DNA of 64,000 nucleotides from Chitinophagaceae bacterium (lineage in GTDB: Bacteria; Bacteroidota; Bacteroidia; Chitinophagales; Chitinophagaceae), in the NCBI GenBank assembly GCA_016719015.1, contig JADKAZ010000001.1, positions 1,364,001 to 1,428,000 on the forward strand. The letters are read 5' to 3'. Shown here piece by piece: positions 8,439 through 16,421 of the stretch. The position numbers were made by a program, and so were the translations under genes. Position 1 is the stretch's first letter; each line of letters begins with the position of its first letter. A model generated the notes under the pieces. That model ran no database searches and was not told the DNA's origin. It worked only from the letters and a program-made list of their open reading frames with translations.

Positions 8439-9368
8439 TTATAACCCTTCTTTACTGGCCCGTTTTAGCAAATCTTTTTCTTCGTCTGTTAAACTATTGT
8501 AGCCTTTCTGATTAATCTTATCCAGTATATCATCTACCCGCTGCTGGGTAACATTGGGAGTTTTTATAAAAGGTGTTGCAGATGCTTTATAAAATAATTC
8601 CTCTTTTATACTTTTGCCTTTTTTAGGTTTATCCGGATTAAAAAGATTGGCTACCCAATCAAAGAAATTACTCATCCATGCACTCCAGTCGTAGCCGCGG
8701 CGTAACAGTACAACAAATAAAAATCCCATAAGAGCTCCCGAGACATGAGCAATAAGATTTCCTGTATCGCTGATAGAGACGGTGGCTAAATCAGAAATTA
8801 CATAGAGTGCTGTTAATGCCCATAATGGAATGCCGCCACCAATCATCGGGAAAATCTTGTAGGCGGGTGATAACAAAGTGGTGGCAATCGCAACAGCCAT
8901 GACACCTGCTGATGCACCGATAGCCGTAGCAAAAGGAAGCTGATCCTGCAAGGAGGGTACAAAATTATACGACAGCACAAATGCAAGGGCACCGGCTAAT
9001 CCGCCATAAATAAAGATGGGAACAATCTTTTTATTACCCATCATGTCCTGCATAATGTAACCAAAACACCAGAGCCAAAGCATATTGGCAAATACCTTCC
9101 ATACATTATCATGCACAAACATGTGCGTAAGTACTGTCCATGGTTTACTAAGAATACCATCTGTGGTTGCAGGCATAACAAACCAACCTAATACATTTTT
9201 TATAAATAAAGAAGGCGCCAGTTCTTTAGGGAACCTGAAGTACCAGATGGCTTTCATAAAAGCAAGCCCGACAAAAGCAATCAGGCAGATGGCAATAAGC
9301 ATCACCAATGTGTTACCACTTTGGCCCAGCGTAATTTTTTGCTTGTATTGTTTTTCAGAATAAGTCAT
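8439..9368 (-). CDS. Rhomboid-family intramembrane serine protease with cytoplasmic tail
   Basis: A 309-residue polytopic membrane protease. The catalytic dyad is visible as Ser153 in AIGASAGVMAV and His208 in LIAHVSGALMG. The long C-terminal tail (about 240-309) is soluble and ends in a charged segment (KINQKGYNSLTDEEKDLLKRASKEGL) similar to the tail seen in other Bacteroidota rhomboids. I chose ATG at 9368 (MTYSEKQ); the longer frame starts with a TTG at 9383 inside a repeat-like stretch. It cleaves transmembrane substrates within the bilayer. It is the second of two tandem rhomboid genes, 105 bases after the first. Confidence 0.9.
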   Translation of the reverse strand: MTYSEKQYKQKITLGQSGNTLVMLIAICLIAFVGLAFMKAIWYFRFPKELAPSLFIKNVLGWFVMPATTDGILSKPWTVLTHMFVHDNVWKVFANMLWLWCFGYIMQDMMGNKKIVPIFIYGGLAGALAFVLSYNFVPSLQDQLPFATAIGASAGVMAVAIATTLLSPAYKIFPMIGGGIPLWALTALYVISDLATVSISDTGNLIAHVSGALMGFLFVVLLRRGYDWSAWMSNFFDWVANLFNPDKPKKGKSIKEELFYKASATPFIKTPNVTQQRVDDILDKINQKGYNSLTDEEKDLLKRASKEGL

Positions 9369-9370
9369 CT

Positions 9371-9402
9371 GGTAAATGGTCAACAGTGAATGGTGAATGA
9401 CA
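9371..9402. repeat. Dispersed GTGAAT/GGTCAA simple repeat between the rhomboid genes
   Basis: The stretch contains GGTCAACAGTGAATGG followed by another TGAATGA unit. It resembles the longer inverted array between nusA and infB (46729-46797), suggesting one repeat family. Confidence 0.45.
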
Positions 9403-9473
9403 AAGGTCGTTTTGTTTTAGTTATTTCAAAAAGATTACTACTATCCAGTTGTGTACTCTTTTACTTGCTTAGC

Positions 9474-10112
9474 CTAATACAACGATCGCCGGTTAGTTTT
9501 GTTCCAGATCAGGACAATAATAAAGCCGGTCAATGCACCGCCAAGGTGAGCAAAATGGGCTATGTTATCTCCGGCTACTTTGCCAAACCCGCCAAAAAGG
9601 TCTAATAATATATAGCCTATCACTACCCATTTGGCCTTTACCGGCACGGGAATAGGAATTATCATCAGTTCAGTATTAGGAAACAGGTAACCAAACCCAA
9701 CCAACACTCCCATCACGGCTCCTGAGGCGCCAACTGCCGGGGCAAATCCGCCCATAAAATGCTGCATCAACAGGTGTGCTGCTGATGCACCCACGCCGCA
9801 GGCTAAATAAAAAAATAGAAACCGTTTGGCACCCCACACATTTTCCAGCACCCGGCCAAACATGTACAAAGCAAACATGTTGAAAAGGATATGAAAAAAC
9901 ATTTCAAAGCTGGGTGCATGCAAAAACATGGTGGTAAAAATCTGGTAGGGCTCAAACAAGGGACTGTTAACCGGCCAGAGGGCACCTCTCATAGTAATCT
10001 GGTATTGTGCATCCAATGATAATTGGGCTATCCATACCAGCACATTAATGATAATAAGATTTTTGACGATAGGGGGAAACCGGTCGGGCCGGGTAAACCG
10101 AACATTACTCAT
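9474..10112 (-). CDS. Rhomboid-family intramembrane serine protease
   Basis: A 212-residue rhomboid with the compact six-helix core and little else. Catalytic Ser130 is in AVGASGAVMG and the partner His188 is in HFAHLGGALTG. The helix-2 HxxxN motif region (HILFNMFALYMFG) is also present. The start is ATG at 10112. It precedes the longer rhomboid on the same strand, so the two are probably co-expressed paralogues. Substrates are unknown. Confidence 0.93.
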   Translation of the reverse strand: MSNVRFTRPDRFPPIVKNLIIINVLVWIAQLSLDAQYQITMRGALWPVNSPLFEPYQIFTTMFLHAPSFEMFFHILFNMFALYMFGRVLENVWGAKRFLFFYLACGVGASAAHLLMQHFMGGFAPAVGASGAVMGVLVGFGYLFPNTELMIIPIPVPVKAKWVVIGYILLDLFGGFGKVAGDNIAHFAHLGGALTGFIIVLIWNKTNRRSLY

Positions 10113-10161
10113 TGGGCAAAATTAACTGTAATTCGTTTTCCGGATTAGTCAAAATAAAGGT

Positions 10162-11694
10162 TTAACGATTCTTCAATTTCAATTGCACCACATTCTCTAT
10201 ATGATGAGTATGGGGAAACATATCCACCGGTTGCACCTTGGTTACTTCATAGCTGGCATCCAGCAGGTTCAGATCTCTTGCCTGTGTGGCCGGGTTGCAA
10301 CTTACATACACCACAATGGGTGCCGCCATCTCTATTATTTTCTTGACTAATTTTTCATGCATACCTGCCCTTGGCGGATCGGTTATGATGACATCAGGCT
10401 TACCATGGGCGGCAAAAAATTCATCATTGCATATTTCTATTACATCACCGGCATAAAATTCGGTCGTGGTTAAATTATTCAGCGCTGCATTTTCTTTAGC
10501 ATCTTCAATAGCCGCCGCTATCATTTCCACCCCAATTATCTTCTTCGCTTTTCCGCTTACAAAAATGCCGATACTGCCGGTGCCGCAATACAGGTCATAC
10601 ACTGTTTCAGTGCCTGACAGCTCAGCAAAATCTCTTGTTACTTTATACAGTTGTTCTGCCTGTTTACTGTTCGTTTGAAAAAAAGATTTCGGCCCTATCT
10701 TAAATTGAAAATCTTCTAACTTCTCCACTGCATATCCTTTACCCGCATATACTACCGGCTCCAGGTCGTACATACTGTCGTTCCATTTTGTATTAACCGT
10801 ATAAAGCAGAGTGGTAATAGCAGGAAATTTTTGCTGTACATATTCCATCAGCAAATTGATCTTTTGCTCATCATTTTCTCCTACTACAATATTCACCATC
10901 AGCTCACCGGTAGTGCAAAGACGCACCTGCATCGTTCGTAAAAAACCAACATGGTTGCGGATATCATAAAATGACCAGTCATTTTCTTTGGCAAATTCTT
11001 TTACCGCCAGCCTTATTTCATTGGTTGGCTCAGCCTGCAGGTAGCAGGTTTGTATGTCTACAATTTTATCGAAGAAACCTTTGGCATGAAAACCAGCCAC
11101 AGCCCCCCCGAACTCCGTTCCTTCCCTTCGCTCCACTTGGGAACCCGAAGGGGGGATCTCAGACTCCGATAATTTTGAAAGTTCGATTACGTCTGGGTCA
11201 CTGTTCAGCTGGCTTTGTGCGTTGCGAAGCCCCTCCTTGCGAGGGGTTTGGGGAGGCTTTTCTTTCGTAAACTCTTTTGTTCCGAAAGTGTATTCAATTT
11301 TATTGCGATAGTATCTTGTTTCGGCGGCACCTAATATGGGTTGAAATGCGGGTAATTCCACTTTGCCGATCCGCTTCAATGTTTCTTCGACCTGCCGGTG
11401 TTTGTATTGCAATTGTTTCTCATAAGGAAGCATTTGCCACTGGCAACCACCGCAAACACCGAAATGAGAGCAGAACGGCTGTACTCGGTCTGCAGAAAAG
11501 GAATGAATCTGTAACGGCACCCCTTCGGCCCAGTCTTTTTTGTTCTTCAGAAGCCGTACATCCACCACATCCCCGGGCACTACATTTTCGATAAAAATAA
11601 CTTTCCCGTCTACCCGGGCCAGCGATTTTCCTTCTGCGGCATAGTCTTCCACCAGCAGCTTTTCCAGTACGATATTTTTCTTCTTTTTTCTCAC
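10162..11694 (-). CDS. rlmD: 23S rRNA (uracil-5-)-methyltransferase RlmD/RumA-type, with in-frame repeat insertion
   Basis: A 510-residue S-adenosylmethionine-dependent RNA methyltransferase. An N-terminal TRAM domain (about 8-65) is followed by the Fe-S cysteines C75, C81, C84 (PFCSHFGVCGGCQW) and C217. The C-terminal Rossmann domain has YDLYCGTGSIGIF, TDPPRAGMHEK and the nucleophilic Cys in YVSCNPATQARD. The start is GTG at 11694; no ATG precedes the TRAM domain, and a TAnnTTTG box lies just upstream. Residues about 142-197 do not belong to the family and are encoded by repeat-like DNA (about 11100-11275), which makes the protein roughly 55 residues longer than usual. The exact target uridine (1939 or 747) cannot be fixed from sequence alone. 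Confidence 0.9.
   Translation of the reverse strand: MRKKKKNIVLEKLLVEDYAAEGKSLARVDGKVIFIENVVPGDVVDVRLLKNKKDWAEGVPLQIHSFSADRVQPFCSHFGVCGGCQWQMLPYEKQLQYKHRQVEETLKRIGKVELPAFQPILGAAETRYYRNKIEYTFGTKEFTKEKPPQTPRKEGLRNAQSQLNSDPDVIELSKLSESEIPPSGSQVERREGTEFGGAVAGFHAKGFFDKIVDIQTCYLQAEPTNEIRLAVKEFAKENDWSFYDIRNHVGFLRTMQVRLCTTGELMVNIVVGENDEQKINLLMEYVQQKFPAITTLLYTVNTKWNDSMYDLEPVVYAGKGYAVEKLEDFQFKIGPKSFFQTNSKQAEQLYKVTRDFAELSGTETVYDLYCGTGSIGIFVSGKAKKIIGVEMIAAAIEDAKENAALNNLTTTEFYAGDVIEICNDEFFAAHGKPDVIITDPPRAGMHEKLVKKIIEMAAPIVVYVSCNPATQARDLNLLDASYEVTKVQPVDMFPHTHHIENVVQLKLKNR
11100..11275. repeat. Palindromic dispersed repeat inserted in frame inside rlmD
   Basis: This block carries two hairpin-like units. One is about 11104-11155, CCCCCCGAACTCCGTTCC facing GGAACCCGAAGGGGGG. 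The other is about 11228-11243, CCCCTC-CTTG-CGAGGGG, followed by TTTGGGGAGGCTTTT. The encoded peptide (KEKPPQTPRKEGLRN onward to VERREGTEF) is low-complexity and breaks the family alignment between FGTKEF and AVAGFHAKGFFDK. These units look like intergenic repeats of the kind common in Chitinophagaceae, here tolerated inside a gene. Confidence 0.75.
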
Positions 11695-11698
11695 GGCG

Positions 11699-11706
11699 CA
11701 AATATA
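11699..11706 (-). promoter_or_regulatory. Candidate -7 box of rlmD, right at the start codon
   Basis: TATATTTG on the minus strand matches the Bacteroidota TAnnTTTG element. It ends 4 bases before the GTG start, so the transcript would have almost no leader. No -33 TTG is seen. Confidence 0.4.
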
Positions 11707-11846
11707 CCCCTAAGCCATAAAGGGGAATAATAAAGTACCCGCAAGGCATTCATTTACAAGCAACGAATTCAATACAGTGCTCCTCTTTAACAAGATTTTC
11801 CCTTTCAGGCATACACTGTAAGAATGAAAGGCTGCTGGTTTTTAAA

Positions 11847-11854
11847 TATATTTG
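11847..11854 (+). promoter_or_regulatory. Candidate -7 box upstream of the thioredoxin-like gene
   Basis: TATATTTG (TAnnTTTG) lies 17 bases before the ATG at 11872. A -33 element is not evident. The 176-base divergent gap 11695-11871 otherwise holds only a short CCCCT/AGGGG inverted repeat near 11707-11725. Confidence 0.4.
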
Positions 11855-11871
11855 ACGATTCATTCTGATCT

Positions 11872-13305
11872 ATGAAACGAATTTTATTATCGCTGGGTTT
11901 ACTATTGACTATCACCGGTTTTGCTCAAAGTGGCTATGAAATCAAAGTCACCTTTAAACCTTTCAAAAAGCAGTACATCTACCTGGGTCATTATTTTGGA
12001 AAAACATACCCTATCATTGATTCAGCCATGCTGAATGATAAAAGCGAAGCTGTTTTTAAAGGAGATAAAAAATTACAAGGCGGTATTTACCTCGTTGGCT
12101 ATCCAAACAAAGCAGGTTTTTTTGAAATACTGGTTGACAAACAACAGCATTTTTCTGTATTTGCCGACACAGCCACATTGAGAAAAGGGGCTCAGTTTCT
12201 TAATTCTTCCGACAACACTCTATTTACTAACTATCAGCAACATATGGCTGACAAAGGAAAAAATATCAGTGCTGCGCAACAAGAATTAAAGAAAGCTACC
12301 AGCAAAGAAGATTCAGCAAAATGGACTGAAAAATTGGAAAAACTGGACAAGGGAATAACTGAATACCGGGGAGAGCTTATTAAAAAAAATCCCGGCACCA
12401 TACTCAGTGTATTACTGATTACCATGAAAGAACCACAGCTTACCGGCCGGTTAAAAGACCCTAAAACAAAAGCTGATTCGCTGGAGGCTTATAATTTTTA
12501 CAAAGAGCATTATTGGGATGGAGTAAATTTTTGGGATGGCCGTTTGGCTTACACTCCTTTTATTGATGATAAAATTGATAAGTACTTTGCCCAGTTAGTG
12601 GTGCCCCATCCTGATTCAGTAATTAAAGAAATGGACAGAATGCTGGGACCTGCCGGCATCAATGAAGAAATGCAAAGATACCTGCTGGTAAAATTTGTAA
12701 ACCGTTATTTAGTTCAGAAATACATGTGGGAAGATGCGGTCTTCGTTCACCTGTTTGAAAAATATTTTGCGCAAAAAGAATACCCGTGGCTGAATGCACA
12801 GGGTCGTAAGTTAATAACCGACAGGGCCTATAGTTTAATGGCGAACATCATGGGTACCTCTGCAGCGGATATTGAACTGCCGGATATGAATGGGCAGATC
12901 AAATCACTTTATTCCGACACTGCTTATTATACCATCGTCGCCTTTTGGGATGCCACCTGTGGCCATTGCAAAGAAGTGCTACCCAAATTAGATTCTTTTT
13001 ATAGGGCTAAATGGAAAGCAGCCGGATTAAAGATTTATGCAGTGGCAAAAGAAACTGATGGAAGTAAAAAAGACTGGCTCACTTTCATCAATGAGCATAA
13101 AATAACAGACTGGACTCATGTCTATTATTCGAAAGCAGACGATAAAGCAAGGATTGATGCAAGTATGCCGGGCTATTCGCAACTGTACGATGTGCAGACA
13201 TTCCCTACATTATATTTGCTGGATAAAGACAAACGTATTATTGCCAAAAAGCTAACCTACCAGCAATTGGATGAGGTACTGCAATTGAAGATGAAAGGCT
13301 TATAA
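11872..13305 (+). CDS. Exported thioredoxin-like protein (TlpA/ResA-type C-terminal domain)
   Basis: A 477-residue exported protein. Residues 1-18 form a signal peptide (ending TGFAQ). An N-terminal domain of about 110 residues resembles DUF4369-type beta domains and is followed by a helical DUF5106-like middle part. The C-terminal thioredoxin fold (about 335-475) has the redox motif C363-G-H-C366 in FWDATCGHCKEVLPKL and the cis-Pro region TFPTLYLLDK. It probably works as a periplasmic or outer-membrane thiol-disulfide protein. The parvulin gene follows 57 bases downstream on the same strand, so both may serve envelope protein folding. Confidence 0.88.
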   Translation: MKRILLSLGLLLTITGFAQSGYEIKVTFKPFKKQYIYLGHYFGKTYPIIDSAMLNDKSEAVFKGDKKLQGGIYLVGYPNKAGFFEILVDKQQHFSVFADTATLRKGAQFLNSSDNTLFTNYQQHMADKGKNISAAQQELKKATSKEDSAKWTEKLEKLDKGITEYRGELIKKNPGTILSVLLITMKEPQLTGRLKDPKTKADSLEAYNFYKEHYWDGVNFWDGRLAYTPFIDDKIDKYFAQLVVPHPDSVIKEMDRMLGPAGINEEMQRYLLVKFVNRYLVQKYMWEDAVFVHLFEKYFAQKEYPWLNAQGRKLITDRAYSLMANIMGTSAADIELPDMNGQIKSLYSDTAYYTIVAFWDATCGHCKEVLPKLDSFYRAKWKAAGLKIYAVAKETDGSKKDWLTFINEHKITDWTHVYYSKADDKARIDASMPGYSQLYDVQTFPTLYLLDKDKRIIAKKLTYQQLDEVLQLKMKGL

Positions 13306-13362
13306 ACTGGCTGATAATCACAAATCAAAAAGAACTTTAAATTAATAAACAACAGCTTAAAC

Positions 13363-15309
13363 ATGAATAAGAAGTTAACAGCCGTAATCATTGCCTGTTT
13401 AAGTATGATCGCTGTATCAGGCCAAACACTTTTTACCTATGGAAAATACAGTGTGGATGCAAAAGATTTTATCAAAGCCTATAATAAGAATAACACCCAA
13501 CCGGTGGTTAACAAGGCCAAAGCTATCAGCGACTATCTAGATCTCTATATCAAATCAAGATTAAAAATCAGGGAGGCTTATGACAGAAAATATGATACCC
13601 TGGCGCAGATAAAAACAGAAGTTGAAAATCTAAGGATACAGATTTCTGAAAGCTACATGAACGATCCGGAAATGATTAAGCGAATGCAGCAGGAAGCATT
13701 TAACCGAAGCCAAAAGGATATAAGAGTAGCACATATTTTCATTTCTTCTAAAAATGCAACCGGCTTTATGGATTCTACAGCTGCCCGGCTTAAAAAAGAA
13801 GAAGTACTGAACCGCTTACAGAAAGGGGAAGATTTTTTACAGGTAGCGCAACAACTTTCTGACGATCCTGCTGCAAAGACAACCAAAGGAGAACTGGGTT
13901 TTATTACTGTCTTTACACTGCCTTATGCTTTTGAAAATGCTATTTACACCACCCCGGTTGGAAAATACACTTCCGCAGTGCCCTCTAAAATCGGGTATCA
14001 CATTTTCAAGAATATGGAAGAAAGAAAAGCGGTTGGTAAAATCAAAGCACAACAGATTTTACTGGCCATACCTCCCGGATCTGATGAAGCCGGCAAAAAG
14101 AAAATTGCTTCCCTTGCGGATTCATTATACAAACGAATCCTGGCCGGAGATAATTTTAATAAACTGGCGGCTACCTTCAGCAATGATTATGTAACCGGCG
14201 CCAACGGAGGTACCATGCCTGATATCAGCGTCGGCAAGTACGATCCGGCTTTTGAGAAAGTATTATGGTCATTACCAAAAGATGGTGCAGTAAGTAAACC
14301 ATTTCTTACTACCCATGGCTGGCATATTTTGAAAAGAAATTCCCTGAAACCAGTTGTTACCGATATAAATGATAAATCATACCTGCAGGATCTTCAGTCG
14401 AAAATAATGGCTGATGCCCGGTGGAAATCATCCAAAGATTTTATCTATCAGAAGGTTATTCAACAAGCCGGACTTACAAAATACCCCTATGATGAAATAG
14501 CCATGAGGGATATGACGGATAGTGTACTGGATTTAAAGCCCATGACTGAAGCCGGCAAAAAAATCGTTGCCACTACTCCGATGTTCAAAATCGGCGAGTC
14601 TGTTTATGATGCTACCAACTGGGTAAATTATGCTAACACTTACCGTTACAAACAGGATGGTACAGGTGCTAAACCCTATGAGCAGGTGAAAGAGGAATTT
14701 CTCCAGTTTTCACTATACAATTATTATCGTGACCACCTGGAAGATTTTAATGAAGAGTTTCGTAACCAGATGATGGAGTTTAAAGATGGAAATATTTTCT
14801 TTGAAATCATGCAGCAGGAAATATGGAACAAAGCACAAACCGACACTGCTGCCTTATTGTCTTTGTATGAAAAGAATAAAAAAAGTTATACCTGGAACCA
14901 GTGTGCTGATGCTGTCCTGTTCTTTTGCTCGGATGAAACCACCGCCAAAAAAGTATATGATGAAGTAAAAAAGAAACCTGCCGATTGGCGCAAAGCAGCG
15001 GATCAATATTCAGAAAAAGTAATCATTGACTCATCCCGGTATGAATGGAGCCAGATTCCCAATCTGTTTAAAATGATTCCCAAACCTGGCATGATTACTT
15101 CACCATTGGTAAATACCAACGACAACACAGCTTCATTTGCCTATATCATCCAGTCGTATAGCCAGCCGATGCAGCGTACATTTATGGAAGCAAAGGGGCT
15201 AGTGATAAATGACTACCAGACGATACTTGAAAACCAATGGACGGAAGCGTTGAAAAAGAAATACCCGGTAGTGATTGATCAGAAGGTATTAAACGATATC
15301 TCAAAATAA
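13363..15309 (+). CDS. Periplasmic parvulin-type peptidyl-prolyl isomerase with two parvulin domains
   Basis: A 648-residue exported protein with a signal peptide (residues 1-20, ending AVSGQ). An N-terminal chaperone region is followed by two parvulin domains. The first spans about 118-218 (VAHIFISSK ... GELGFITVFTLPYAFENAIY ... GYHIFKNM). The second spans about 227-325 (KAQQILLAI ... GGTMPDISVGKYDPAFEKVLW ... GWHILKR). A long C-terminal helical region follows. The layout resembles SurA/PpiD, which help outer-membrane proteins fold. It is distinct from the shorter parvulin at 42325-43698. A strong terminator follows. Confidence 0.9.
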   Translation: MNKKLTAVIIACLSMIAVSGQTLFTYGKYSVDAKDFIKAYNKNNTQPVVNKAKAISDYLDLYIKSRLKIREAYDRKYDTLAQIKTEVENLRIQISESYMNDPEMIKRMQQEAFNRSQKDIRVAHIFISSKNATGFMDSTAARLKKEEVLNRLQKGEDFLQVAQQLSDDPAAKTTKGELGFITVFTLPYAFENAIYTTPVGKYTSAVPSKIGYHIFKNMEERKAVGKIKAQQILLAIPPGSDEAGKKKIASLADSLYKRILAGDNFNKLAATFSNDYVTGANGGTMPDISVGKYDPAFEKVLWSLPKDGAVSKPFLTTHGWHILKRNSLKPVVTDINDKSYLQDLQSKIMADARWKSSKDFIYQKVIQQAGLTKYPYDEIAMRDMTDSVLDLKPMTEAGKKIVATTPMFKIGESVYDATNWVNYANTYRYKQDGTGAKPYEQVKEEFLQFSLYNYYRDHLEDFNEEFRNQMMEFKDGNIFFEIMQQEIWNKAQTDTAALLSLYEKNKKSYTWNQCADAVLFFCSDETTAKKVYDEVKKKPADWRKAADQYSEKVIIDSSRYEWSQIPNLFKMIPKPGMITSPLVNTNDNTASFAYIIQSYSQPMQRTFMEAKGLVINDYQTILENQWTEALKKKYPVVIDQKVLNDISK

Positions 15310-15321
15310 AAACTCCTTAAT

Positions 15322-15357
15322 AAAAAAACTCTCCTAATCCGGAGAGTTTTTTTTATT
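15322..15357. terminator. Bidirectional intrinsic terminator
   Basis: Arms AAAAAAACTCTCC (15322-15334) and GGAGAGTTTTTTT (15341-15353) form a perfect stem with T-runs in both directions. It lies between the parvulin gene and convergent metF. Confidence 0.9.
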
Positions 15358-15405
15358 TTCTTCTCATTCTATTTATACCAATTCCTGTAAATAATAATGA
15401 TGCTC

Positions 15406-16356
15406 CTATAATTCTTTTACAACATTCGCTATTACATGTGGTTTACCCAATGTATAATAATGAAGAACCGGAACACCTCTTTTCTTTAAATCTTTTGATT
15501 GTTCCAACAGCCACTTTTGTCCAATCCTCTCAACTTCTTCATCTGTTTTGCACCGGAGTACTTCATTAGCCAGGTCTGCTGGAAGATCGATGTGAAATGT
15601 TTTAGGAAGTATGGTCAGTTGCTTTTTACTATAGATAGGTTTCAGGCCTGGTATAATGGGAACAGTAATACCAATAGCTCTGCAGGCGTCTACAAAAGCA
15701 TAAAATTTTGCATTGTCAAAAAACATTTGAGTGATGATGTAATCTGCTCCTGCATCCACTTTTGCTTTCAGGTATTGCAAATCAGCATCCATATTTGGTG
15801 CTTCGAAATGTTTTTCCGGGTAGCCTGCCACACCAATACAAAACTCGGTTTTATGTGTTCCCTTCAATTCATCCTCCAGGTAAATACCGGCATTGAGGTT
15901 AGCTACTTGTTTAAGCAAATCGCTGGCATATTTATGTCCGCCAGGTTCTGGTTCAAAGGTTGTTTCGTTCTTCGCCGCATCGCCCCGAAGTACCAGCACA
16001 TTGTCAATGCCCAGATAACGCAGGTTTATTAAGGCATCTTCTGTGTCATTAATACTAAACCCACCACAGATAAGATGTGGCACCGTATCCACATTGTATT
16101 TATTCATGATAGCGGCACAGATACTTTCCGTACCGGGTCTTTTACGAATAACTACTTTTTCGAAAGTGCCATCCGCTCTTTTCTTAAATACATGTTCGCT
16201 GCGGTGATAGGTAACATTGATAAAAGAAGGCTTAAACTCCATTAAGGGGTCAAGATGTTTGTATAACGCTTCAATGCCTTTGCCTTTCAGCGGGGGCAGT
16301 ACTTCAAAAGAAATCAATGTGTCTTTGGCCTGTGCGATATGGTCGGTTACCTTCAT
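15406..16356 (-). CDS. metF: 5,10-methylenetetrahydrofolate reductase
   Basis: A 316-residue FAD-dependent TIM-barrel enzyme that reduces methylenetetrahydrofolate to methyltetrahydrofolate for methionine synthesis. The N-terminal SFEVLPP segment carries the catalytic Glu. FINVTYH, VLRGD, YASDLLKQ and GADYIITQMFFDN are family blocks. Length is close to the bacterial family size. ATG at 16356 follows a well-placed TAGCTTTG promoter box. The upstream WG-repeat gene ends 65 bases away on the same strand, but the promoter indicates separate control. Confidence 0.96.
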   Translation of the reverse strand: MKVTDHIAQAKDTLISFEVLPPLKGKGIEALYKHLDPLMEFKPSFINVTYHRSEHVFKKRADGTFEKVVIRKRPGTESICAAIMNKYNVDTVPHLICGGFSINDTEDALINLRYLGIDNVLVLRGDAAKNETTFEPEPGGHKYASDLLKQVANLNAGIYLEDELKGTHKTEFCIGVAGYPEKHFEAPNMDADLQYLKAKVDAGADYIITQMFFDNAKFYAFVDACRAIGITVPIIPGLKPIYSKKQLTILPKTFHIDLPADLANEVLRCKTDEEVERIGQKWLLEQSKDLKKRGVPVLHYYTLGKPHVIANVVKEL

Positions 16357-16363
16357 AAGGGTG

Positions 16364-16394
16364 CAAAGCTAATGATGCATAGGCATTAGGCAAA
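16364..16394 (-). promoter_or_regulatory. Promoter of metF
   Basis: On the minus strand TTTG (16391-16394), 19 bases, then TAGCTTTG (16364-16371). This matches the Bacteroidota -33/-7 pattern and ends 7 bases before the ATG, implying a very short leader. Confidence 0.55.
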
Positions 16395-16421
16395 GTCGAA
16401 GTGAAAAGAAAAACCAGATCA

